A program made the translations under genes and the position numbers. This document shows, in pieces, positions 1 to 9,255 of a stretch of 64,000 nt of DNA. Position 1 is the stretch's first letter; the number at the start of each line of letters is the position of its first letter. This DNA is from Arabidopsis thaliana (taxonomy: Eukaryota; Streptophyta; Magnoliopsida; Brassicales; Brassicaceae): NCBI RefSeq assembly GCF_000001735.4, contig NC_003074.8, positions 11,656,101-11,720,100 of the forward strand. The letters run 5' to 3'. The notes under the pieces were generated by a model. It worked only from the letters and a program-made list of their open reading frames with translations, was not told the origin of the DNA and searched no databases.

Positions 1-1382
1 CGATGGTACGATAGAACGGTATAAAGCACGTTTGGTTGCGCTGGGGAACAAACAAAAAGAAGGTGAGGACTATGGTGAAACTTTTGCTCCGGTTGCAAAG
101 ATGGCCACTGTGCGCTTGTTTCTCGATGTCGCAGCAAAACGCAATTGGGAAATCCACCAGATCGATGTTCACAATGCGTTTTTACACGGAGACTTGAGAG
201 AAGAGGTTTATATGAAGCTACCTCCCGGTTTTGAAGCTTCTCATCCGAACAAGGTGTGTCGTCTCCGTAAAGCTCTGTATGGTTTAAAACAGGCTCCTCG
301 ATGTTGGTTTGAAAAATTGACAACGGCTTTAAAGAGGTATGGTTTTCGGCAATCGCTTGCTGATTATTCATTATTTACTCTTGTCAAAGGTTCTGTTAGA
401 ATTAAAATTCTCATTTACGTCGATGATTTGATTATCACTGGGAATTCTCAAAGTGCTACTCAACAATTTAAAGAGTATCTTGCGTCTTGCTTCCATATGA
501 AAGATTTGGGTCCATTGAAGTATTTTTTGGGTATAGAAGTGGCAAGGAGTGGCAAGGAGTGACACAGGAATTTATATCTGTCAGAGAAAATATGCGTTCG
601 ATATCATTTCAGAGACTGGTTTGTTGGGAGCTAAGCCTGCGAGTTTTCCCTTGGAACAAAATCATAAGCTCGGATTGTCAACGTCACCACTGCTCACGGA
701 TCCACAACGGTATAGACGATTGGTTGGTCGCTTGATTTATCTAGCTGTTACACGACCCGACTTGGCATTTTCGGTACATATATTGGCACGGTTTATGCAA
801 GAACCAAGAGAGGATCACTGGCAGGCATCATTACGTGTCGTTCGCTATCTCAAAGCTGATCCGGGTCAAGGAGTTTTTCTTCGACGGTCAGGTGATTTTC
901 AAATCACTGGTTGGTGTGACTCGGATTGGGCTGGTGATCCAATGAGTAGGCGCTCAGTAACTGGTTATTTTGTACAGTTTGGTGACTCTCCTATCTCTTG
1001 GAAAACGAAAAAGCAAGACACAGTTAGTAAATCATCTGCGGAAGCTGAATATTGAGCAATGTCGTTTCTTGGTTCAGAATTGTTGTGGTTGAAACAGCTG
1101 CTGCTTGCACTTGGGGTTCGTCACGTCCAACCGATGATAATGTGCTGCGACAGTAAGTCTGCTATCTATATTGCTACGAATCCGGTTTTCCACGAACGCA
1201 CAAAGCATATTGAGATAGATTGTCACTTTGTGCGTGATGAATTTGTTAAAGGTGTAATAGCTCCTCGTCATGTTGGCACTACTACTCAACTTGCTGACAT
1301 CTTTACAAAGCCTTTGGGACGTGACTGTTTCTCAGCATTTCGGGTCAAGTTAGGCATACGAAATTTGTATGCTCCAACTTGA
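1..1382 (+). pseudogene. copia pol fragment: reverse transcriptase and RNase H, broken
   Basis: This is the C-terminal part of a copia polyprotein. Visible RT landmarks are [29 protein letters not shown] and the catalytic YVDD (about 418-429). RNase H landmarks are CDSDWAGDP, SSAEAEY, CDSKSAI and a closing HIEIDCHFVRDE region. Two lesions are visible. A 10-bp tandem duplication (541-550 and 551-560) shifts the frame, and the frame downstream fits if one copy is absent. A TGA at 1053-1055 sits where the family has Arg in AEAEYRAM, consistent with CGA to TGA. The frame ends with TGA at 1380-1382, directly before the polypurine tract. It has no host function and is a relic of reverse transcription machinery. 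Confidence 0.93.
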
Positions 1383-1389
1383 GGGGGGG

Positions 1390-1643
1390 TGTTGGAGTTG
1401 GAGATCCGGTTTAACTGGTTTGGTTTACAAACTTGGCTACAAAGTTGCGTGAAGAGAACGTTGGCGTTAAATCAGGAATGTATATCAAAGTTACTCCATA
1501 AAATCTGTATTGTTAATATTGTTTCTATATTTTCGGTAAGATACGATATCGTGATAGCACAAAGATCTTGTTCTCTAAAGCTATATATGTACATGTAATC
1601 ATTCATAATAAACAGAACAACTCTTGAAACTCTGTTTATTTCA
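1390..1643 (+). repeat. 3' LTR of copia element 1
   Basis: The repeat starts TGTTGGAG directly after a seven-G polypurine tract and probably ends ..TTTATTTCA, giving TG..CA termini and 254 bp. It contains a TATA-like stretch (CTATATATG) near 1580. The end coordinate is inferred from the CA dinucleotide only, because the partner LTR is outside the window. Confidence 0.65.
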
Positions 1644-1810
1644 GAAACTAGAGGCAGTGGAAGATGCAGTCCATAACACCACTTCGGAAAATGCTAACAC
1701 AGGGGCCAGGAAAGAAAGTACGGAGGAAGAAGAGAAGGCGGATGGATGGATCACACCAATAAAAACAAAAGAAATTTTCACAGAAGTGGCTAAAAAAAGA
1801 ATTGCTCTCA
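1644..1810 (+). other. possible LINE ORF1 fragment between the copia LTR and the MULE
   Basis: This stretch is open in one frame and reads as an acidic, low-complexity segment (EEEEKADG) followed by WITP-IKT. That resembles the W-x-TP-x-K segment upstream of the endonuclease ORF in plant LINEs. It is the only sequence between the copia LTR and the left end of the MULE. It may be the left part of the same LINE seen from 4440 on, split by the MULE. The match is short and the assignment is weak. Confidence 0.3.
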
Positions 1811-4435
1811 TGATTTGGCAAAGTGAGATGTGGTTTTCACCATTTGTCTTTTGAATGGTTTTTAGACCAAAATACCCTTAATAGAATCAACCAAACTCCA
1901 CAGCAGTTGGTTTCGGTTTAGTTTCTATGGTTCAGTTTTAAAAAAAAAAGAAAAAAAAACTGAAACGAAGCAACCAAAGAAGAAGAAAAAGAGGAAGAGA
2001 AAGAGATGGAGAGATTTGAAAGAAAAGTAGAAAGAAGTTCAAACTTCATTATCCACTTCTTCATATTTCGACATCTCTCCATTGAACTCCAAAATTGAGG
2101 AAGAAATTTCTTGTTTTCAGAGATGAACAAAATGCAAAAAAAAATCACAGATTCAAACAATTTAGTTTTTTAAACTAAAGATACTCTAGGTTTACAAGAT
2201 TTATATATAAATAGTAATTAAAACGTATAAAAAAATGAGATTTTGAGAAAACTGCTAAAGATGGCCGCAAAATTAGGTTTGCAGAAAAGGATACACAGGT
2301 TGAAGATGACTGGAAAATTACAATTATACCCTTCATTAAATTTCTTCTGTGTACGTATATTCAATTTACAGTGTACGTACACAAAATTATTTAGTCGAAC
2401 GTATATGGTACGATTTCTAATAAGTCAAGCTATTTTATTACGTATTCTTATATCTCAATAATCTCATACATACATAATAATTAAATAGATATAGATGGTG
2501 AAATAATATTTGTTCCTCATATTGAAAATTATGTACGTATATGTGTAATAATGTACGTATATTTTTGTTGGTAAATTAATGTATGTACATGTGTAATAAT
2601 ATACGTACATCTTTGTTTGTAAATTAAATTATTATACAAAATTTTATTGATACAATATTAAACTAATATTGGCAGTGGGCGAGATATATTCTAAGACGTT
2701 CATACGATGTGATTTTGAAATATTCTGAATTCTTGACGACTTGAGCAGTCAAATGTCATGGACAAGTATCATCAACGCATACCATCACCAATCTTGTAGG
2801 ATATGACCTAGGTTGCTTGTAGCAAAAAGATTGTTTGATTGCGAGATAAGACATTGTTTGTTGTATGACTTTTCTGTTCTTAAAAACACTCTTCAATCTA
2901 TAGTGTACGTACATTGGTACAAACCATGTTGACACATACTTCTTGGAGTCACAGCTGGTGTACGGTCACCCGGGTGAGAAATGTTATCTCCGCCAGGTAA
3001 CGCTGACTTGTGTACGTACACTCTGCCAACAGAAGACTGAATTCCCTTGGATGTTGAACAGTCAGCTGTGTGAGAATGACGTTCTCCTCAACATTCCCTA
3101 TTCCATATTCTTTTACAATTTCATCGTTCCACTTGTTGTAATCATAATCTTCGCCACTACTTTCACTACCATCAATAGTAGGATCGATGGTACTTCCCCC
3201 ATAGATCCATCGTCACCCTGATAATCATCATACCCATCACCATCTTCGTTGTCCCCCCATCTTCATCCTCATCTGTTTTATCGTCTTCAATCTCGTCTTG
3301 CTAATCTATGGCCTCATTATTTTCATCAACATTTAAAACACTATCACACACACGGTCACTTTCAGCATCGTCACCATGACTCCTAGAGACATTATTCCCG
3401 AGTGTCTTGACGGTTGTAATGAAAGAGACAAACAAGTTGAGAGAAGGATACCCACCACGAATAAAAAAAATCGTATCCCACCCTCACTTGACTCTCAATG
3501 TAGACAGGAGGGCGTTTAGTATCTATCATCACTAACATCTCTCCCGGTATCCAGTAACTAATTATGGGATTGATCTCTATGGACTTCAAACTGAAAGTCT
3601 CGCTTAGTGTACATACAAATTCCGTGTACGTCATGTTTTCCTTAACACGTACACAGCGACCAAACATGTTTTCCTCTGGTTCAAATTTCCATTTTTCTTC
3701 TTTGTATCTCCACTCACCGACCATAGTAAATACGAGATTATCCATTACCCAACTGCTTCATAAATTCAGGAGAAACCCAATAAATGCAACTGAAAACATT
3801 ATTATATCGACAAAAACAAATAGAAATTCGTTATACGCACTTATAAACATAAATATCTACACATTTACCATTTTCAACCAACAAAATTAGAAATAAAAAA
3901 ATTCTGGATTTTTTTATAAAGAACAAAATTGATTTCGAACACAATGAAGATCATAGTGTATTATAACAAAAAAAATCTTTAAAACTTCATTACTTACACG
4001 ATAATGCTTGTCTTGACCCCAAACTTCGTAAATAAACAAGATCAACACATCTTCAACATCAATGTACGTTAGCAATTAATGTTTGTTTCTGGGTTCATCT
4101 TTAACTCAACAATTATTATCAATAATTTTATAATATTATAACATGTAATGATGATTTTGCATTAGTTGTGACAAGAGTCACGTCTAAACTTTTTGGGCCA
4201 TTAAATGTTGATGTCATTTAGTTTTTAAAGGAAAAAATCTCCCTTCTAACTGTACAGCCGCACTCCTCAAAGTGAAACAAAAATATCTCCAACTAAACCG
4301 GAACAGTGTACCTAACTAAACCTGACTAACTAAACCGTACATTCAATAGTTTCTCAACTGTAGCAGCAAGGGTAAAATGGTCAAATTTCAGCTGAAAAGA
4401 CAAAACGTGAAAACCACATTTGACTTTGCCAATCC
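1811..4435 (-). mobile_element. MULE (Mutator-like) element with decayed transposase
   Basis: The ends are imperfect inverted repeats. The left end (about 1811-1880) and the reverse complement of the right end (about 4365-4435) share GGCAAAGT, ATGTGGTTTTCAC and TTTGTCTTTT in the same order. Inside, on the minus strand, are the N-terminal half of a Mutator transposase and an acidic linker. The catalytic DDE core and zinc finger are not found, so it is not autonomous. I could not find a clean 9-11-bp target duplication, so the exact ends are uncertain. TGTACGTA-type palindromic motifs recur throughout. Confidence 0.7.
2685..3745 (-). pseudogene. Mutator-like transposase, N-terminal part, broken
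   Basis: The minus-strand reading starts at ATG 3745-3743. The first 110 or so codons (3745-3392) have the plant MULE N-terminal domain style: GEWRYKEEKWKF, then the conserved Y-x-E-F region and SYWIPG. A degenerate stretch with many Asp/Glu codons follows (about 3390-3180). At about 2897-2690 the MuDR domain is recognisable in one frame: VFKNRKVIQQ, LAIKQSFCYKQ and VCVDDTC. A stop (TGA) sits where the conserved CPW tryptophan is expected. Nothing resembling the DDE transposase domain or SWIM zinc finger follows, so the gene is truncated as well as mutated. Confidence 0.75.
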
Positions 4436-4448
4436 CAGAAAATAAAAC

Positions 4449-4772
4449 ATGGTCGAAGGGTGTGGCCTGCAAATTACCCTAAAAACAAGCCATCACTCTA
4501 GTAATACCCCAAGCAAGAAGCAAGAGAAACTGACTTTCGGTGAGGTTTATACTCTCTCAAACTCCTATTATGTTCTAAGTGACACAATAGAGGGCGGTGA
4601 AGGGAAATCAAATGATGAACTTGAGGGAAATATAGAACAGACGCTAGGAAAGGAGAAAGAAGAAAACACCAGAGTTGTGGTGAATGATGACGGCAAACAA
4701 GAGTCTTTCCAAGGAAAAACTGGCTTGCCAAAAAATTCTCGGGCACACAAGGTGGGTTTGCCATTGCGGTAG
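4449..4772 (+). pseudogene. LINE ORF1 C-terminal segment
   Basis: The open frame ends 100 bases before the endonuclease ORF. It contains PSKKQEKLTFGEV and SNSYYVLSD, a Ser/Lys-rich stretch and a short V-L-S-D motif followed by acidic residues. That layout is typical of the tail of ORF1 proteins (nucleic-acid-binding Gag-like proteins) in Brassicaceae LINEs. The N-terminal RNA-binding and zinc-knuckle parts are not seen in the window. Assignment rests on position and composition more than on a strong motif. Confidence 0.5.
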
Positions 4773-4871
4773 TACATCCCTCGGGACTCTAAGACTGCTC
4801 ACAAATTAGTTTCGACCCTTTCTACTCAAATCTCGCGGGATCAGAGTAAAAGGCCCCCCCAACACTAATTT

Positions 4872-5678
4872 ATGTCGAGCTTTTTCTGGAATGTTCGTGG
4901 TTTCAAGAAAATGTCTAAACATTCCATAGTAAGAAAATGGGTTTCTCAAGAAGATTTGCAGTTTGGGTGTATTTTGGAGACGAGGGTACAAGAAAAAAAA
5001 GCAGAAAGAATTGTAGGATCAGTCTTTCCGGAATGGTCTTTCATATCAAACTATGCTTTTAATCGCTTGGGACGGATCTGGGAAGTGTGGAGTCCACGAG
5101 TTAGATTGACGCCATGTTTTACAAGTGGTCAAATGATTACTTGTTCAGTTCTTATGGAAAATATGGAGGAATAATTTTTTGTTTCTTTTGTTTATGCTTC
5201 GAACTTCATAAAGGACAGAAAAGAGTTATGGGAGGATTTGCAAAATCACCAAGATTCACCAATGTTTAGAAATAAGCCGTGTATGATATATGGAGATTTT
5301 AATGAAATTTTGAAGGGTGAGGAGCATTCTCTATATGAGGTAAACCCTGTTATTCCCGCAGGAATGAGAGATTTCCAGGAAGTGGTGCGATATTGTTCTC
5401 TCAGTGATATTCAGAGTCATGGTCCATTATTTACTTGGTGTAACAAAAGAGATGACGAGGAGCTAATATGTAAGAAACTAGACCGGGTGTTAGTGAATGA
5501 TGCTTGGTTAGCAGAGTTTCGGCAATCATATGGAGTTTTTGAAGCAGGGGGATGTTCTGATCATCTCCGATGTCGCATAAATATAGGAGCTGCTAAACAA
5601 CACAGACGCAAGCCTTTTAAATTCACGAATGCTTTGGCTACTAATGCAGGGTTCTTACCAATGATTCAAGACTTCTGA
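4872..5678 (+). pseudogene. LINE ORF2 start: AP-type endonuclease domain, broken
   Basis: The start ATG at 4872 gives SSFFWNVRGF, the usual opening of plant LINE ORF2 endonucleases. ILETRVQEKK follows, with the metal-binding Glu. After a frame break near 5170, the second half reads IYGDFNEIL (about 5287) and later CSDHLRCRI, carrying the catalytic Asp and the SDH motif. This domain nicks target DNA for target-primed reverse transcription. The frame break and a stop at 5676-5678 make the copy non-functional. Confidence 0.88.
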
Positions 5679-5714
5679 GACAGCACTGAAACGCTTTTCC
5701 ATTCAACTTCCGCA

Positions 5715-7589
5715 ATGTTTCATTTTTCAAAGAAGTTAAAAGCACTGAAACCAAGAATTAAATCGATGAGTAAAGCCAAGTTGGGTGATCTAGCGAGGAA
5801 AACGAAGGAAATTTTTGAAACTCTTTGTCGATGTCAGATGGAAACGTTAATGAATCCAACAACATCGGCAATGCGAATAGAATCTGCAGCTTATAGTAGA
5901 TGGGTGCACCTCTCGGGCTTGGAGGAAAAATATTTGAAACAAAAATCAAAGCTCCATTGGCTTAAGGTTGGAGATGGCAAAAATAAAGTGTTTCACAAAG
6001 CGACAAAGGTTAGAGAAGTACGCAATGCCATCAATGAGATCAAATGCCCTGATGGTACTACAGTGGACACACAAGAGGAGATAAAAAAAAGAGGCTGAAA
6101 GTTTTTTTCATGATTTCTTAGCTCACAGGCCAGCTCACTATAAGGGTATTTCAGAGGAGGAGCTGAGGAAGCTAGTGCAGTACCGGTGTCAGAAGCAGAT
6201 GGAATGCAGTTGGAAAGAGAAGTCTCTACTGAGGAAATAAGAGAAGTGTTATTCTCGATGCCAAGTGATAAAAGCCCGGGTCCAGATGGATACACTGTGG
6301 AATTCCTTAAGGCAACGTGGCCTATAGTAAAGAGAGATTTTGAGGTAGCAGTCCAATCTTTTTTTCTCTATGGATTCATACCTAAAGGAGTTAACACCAC
6401 AATTTTAGCACTAATACCAAAGAAGAAAGAAGCCACGGAGATGAAGGATTATAGGCCAATCTCTTGTTGCAATGTGATATATAAGGTCATATCCAAGATT
6501 ATTGCTAACAGACTCAAAAAGCTACTCCCGGATTTCATTTCACCAAACCAATCTGCATTCGTCAAAGATCGTCTACTAATGGAAAATGTGTTATTGGCAT
6601 CAGAAATTGTCAAAGACTACCACAAAGAAACTATCTCTCCTCGAAGTGCAGTAAAGATCAACATATCGAAAGCTTTCGATTTAGTCCAATGGCCTTTTAT
6701 TTTGGCCACACTCTCCGCTTTAAACCTCCCACCGCGATTCATAAATTGGATAGAGCTTTGTTAAACCACGGCTTCCTTCTCAGTTCAAGTGAATGGAGAG
6801 TTATCTGGCTTGTTTCAAAGTGCGAGGGGTCTGCGACAGGGTTGTTCTCTCTCTCCCTACTTGTTCGTAATATGTATGCAAGTTCTGTCCACAATGATTG
6901 ACCATGCTGCCCGGGAAAGCAGAGTAGGCTACCATCCTCGTTGCCAAAAACTGAAGCTTACGCACTTGTGTTTTGCGGACGATCTCTTAGTATTCACGGA
7001 CGGAAAACAAAAATCAATAGAAGAAATTCTCAAGATTTTTGATAAGTTTGCTGAATTCTCAAGATTGAAAATCAGTCTCGAAAAGTCGACGTCATATATG
7101 GCGGGGGTTAGAGATTGTGAAAAAGACTTAATTCTAAGCTCATTTCCTTTTGAATCAGGTACTCTTCCCGTATGTTACCTTGGTTTGCCATTACTAAGCA
7201 AAAGAATGACGACAAGTGACTATGCTCCTCTCATAGAACGAATTCGAGGAAGAATAAATAGTTGGACGGCAGGACACCTCTCCTTTGCCGGACGTTTGCA
7301 ACTTATAAGTTCTGTGATCCATAGCCTTACAAACTTTTGGATGTCTGCTTTTAGATTACCGAGTGCTTGCATCAAAGAAATTGACAGTCTATGCTCTGCT
7401 TTTCTATGGTCTGCCCTGAGTTAAATTCAAAAAAAGCTAAAGTTTCTTGGAGGGATGTTTGTGTACCTAAAGAAGAAGGAGGGCTGGGGCTTCGCTCACT
7501 AGAAGAAGCAAACAAAGTTAGTTGCCTTAAACTTATTTGGAGACTGCTATCATCAAATTCTTTATGGGTACAATGGCTAAGGTTATATG
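5715..7589 (+). pseudogene. LINE ORF2: reverse transcriptase and start of C-terminal domain, broken
   Basis: RT motifs appear in order across three frames: SPGPDGYTVEFLK (about 6275), IPKKKEATEMKDYRPIS, FVKDRLLMEN, KINISKAFD (about 6655), RGLRQGCSLSPYLF (about 6828), LCFADDLLVF (about 6968) and YLGLPLLSKRM. Frame breaks lie near 6098-6130, 6765-6790 and 7420. In motif A the first residue of the usual DISKAFD is Asn rather than Asp (AAC), so the catalytic metal ligand is lost. The frame then continues LIWRLLSSNSLWVQWLRLY and is cut by the LTR-like insertion at 7590. Confidence 0.9.
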
Positions 7590-8630
7590 TGAAATTACTA
7601 ACTAGATCTAATACGTCGTTAATGATGAGAGTGTGTAAAGAACTTGTACGTGTGCATAAAGTAAATGACACAGAGATTTGTTAACGGGGTTCGGTAACAA
7701 CCTACATCCCCGGGACCTAGTCCAGAACAATTCCACTAGAACAAGATTGCAAATACAATTGCATATGATATTACAGCATAACTATGCTTACCACTCTTTT
7801 CTAGATGGACTTTGGAAACAGTATCAAGCCACGCATGTCTTGACTACCACCCGGCAGCACCGGTGCATCACCGTCTTCTCTAACGGCTGCAGATTCCAAA
7901 GGAATACCACCAACAGATCATCATCTGTATTTGGTGGGGCGACGCCACACACATGTGTGCATCTCTCTCAACTATATCATAGACGCGCAACCTCTTTTTG
8001 TCACGACAACCATCTATATATACTCAAGACAAAACCCTAAGCTCCAAATATTCTCGCAATCTTTTTTCTTTGATCCGAAAGTATCTGAGCCACCACTAAA
8101 GGAAACATCACGTCTCCAATAGAAACACGCCACGTCATCTTCATTCTTAGCTTATTTCTTTCTACATTCAGTTCTCCTGTTGTGTACACAGCTGCTACCT
8201 GTGGAACACAACTCTGATACTTTCTGTTGATACTCCAGCGTCACACAGATCTTTCAATATCTCTGTTGCTGTCTGCATAAACTCTTGTTTCATTCTGTGC
8301 CAAGTCCTCTGTTGTATCACGGTCTGTATCATCCCTGTTTCACACATATGTTCTTGTTGCAGTGTAGTCTGTATCATCTCATATCTTGAGCTGTGTGTCA
8401 TCATCTTGAGTCTAACAACCAGTTACAAATATACTCTCATTCTCCCCCTTTGTTACTGCGTTTTAGAACTCAAGCTCACCTATGTAGATTGTACTTTGAT
8501 GATCTTCAAGCTTCAATACTATCTTAGAATGTTTCTCTAAACTGTCACTGCATATGTTGTGATTCTGACCGAGTGTCCATGTTCCAACTGTCACAGCTAC
8601 ACAACTCAGCAACATCACAATATACTAACA
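7590..8630 (-). mobile_element. 1041-bp LTR-type insertion in the LINE (solo-LTR-like or truncated LTR element)
   Basis: It is bounded by TG (7590) and CA (8630) and flanked by a perfect 5-bp target duplication, ATATG at 7585-7589 and 8631-8635. Removing the insert and one ATATG restores the LINE reading across the site (WLRLYV then LRKGSFW). On the minus strand, AAAGGGGGAGAA near 8455-8444 looks like a polypurine tract, followed by TGAGAGTATATTTG. This suggests an LTR from about 8443 to 7590 plus a short internal remnant (8456-8630). No protein domain is seen. The family was not identified. Confidence 0.75.
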
Positions 8631-8635
8631 ATATG

Positions 8636-8868
8636 TGCTACGTAAAGGTTCGTTTTGGTTGCAGAAAGGAACGTCAACGTTAGGCACTTGGATGTGGAAA
8701 AAGCTACTGAAATATCGACATTGAGCTTCTGGTTTTATACAGTATGAGATTCATAACGGGAAGGGTACCCTCTTTTGGCATGACAATTGGTCTCCTCTAG
8801 GACCTTTGATTGCGATAACAGGGCACCGAGGTTGGTATACATGACACAGTGGCTGAAGCACTTACACA
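8636..8868 (+). pseudogene. LINE ORF2 C-terminal piece between two insertions
   Basis: After the target duplication of the upstream insert, the LINE frame resumes as LRKGSFW. It continues through LGTWMWKKLLKYR, IHNGKGTLFWHDNWSPLG and a Thr-Gly-x-Arg-Gly segment, the region between the RT and the zf-RVT domain in plant LINEs. It is interrupted at 8869 by the young copia element and continues at 13688. Confidence 0.88.
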
Positions 8869-9242
8869 TGTTGGACGTGATCAAGTCTTCATCTTATTTT
8901 ATTATCTTAGAGGAGTAGTATATTATATAGTTAAGTAACTGATTTATAAACTATTCGTATCACACCGAAAAGATACGTATAGAATTGTTAACTACAAAAC
9001 AGTTACGTGTGTGTGTATGTGTCTTTACATTGGGTTGTCTTCTAGAGACGTGTCCCTCAGTTAAAGTGTGTCATGTAAACCTATAAATACTGTTTATGTA
9101 TCTAATAAAAGTGTGTGGTTTGTGTTTACAATAATTAGTGCAATACGTTGAGTGTCGAAAGAGAAACAGAGAGAGTAAGACAAAACAGAGTAAAATCTGT
9201 GTTGTCCGATCCTTAATAACTTTGAGAGATCAAAGTTCTACA
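8869..9242 (+). repeat. 5' LTR of the intact copia element
   Basis: 374 bp, TGTTGGACG..TTCTACA. It contains a likely TATA box (CTATAAATACTG near 9080) and an AATAAAAG-type polyadenylation-like signal near 9101-9110. The promoter drives the full-length transcript and the end of the repeat abuts the primer binding site. Confidence 0.96.
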
Positions 9243-9254
9243 TGGTATCAGAGC
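9243..9254 (+). promoter_or_regulatory. Primer binding site (initiator Met tRNA)
   Basis: TGGTATCAGAGC lies immediately after the 5' LTR and two bases before the gag-pol start codon. It is complementary to the 3' part of plant initiator methionine tRNA, the standard primer for copia minus-strand DNA synthesis. Confidence 0.95.
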
Positions 9255-9255
9255 T

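Larger units (their letters stand above)
1..1643 (+). mobile_element. Ty1/copia element 1, 3' part only (window edge)
   Basis: The window opens inside the reverse transcriptase of a copia element and runs through RNase H, a G-rich polypurine tract at 1383-1389 and a 3' LTR starting TG at 1390. The 5' half lies outside the window, so its target duplication cannot be checked. The coding part has one frameshift and one nonsense mutation, so this copy is dead. Confidence 0.9.

Noticed and set aside
1644..4772. Treating the MULE as inserted exactly within LINE ORF1
   Set aside because: The left segment resembles LINE ORF1, but no target duplication could be found and both flanks contain a similar W/TP/K-like segment. 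The junction is reported only as possible.
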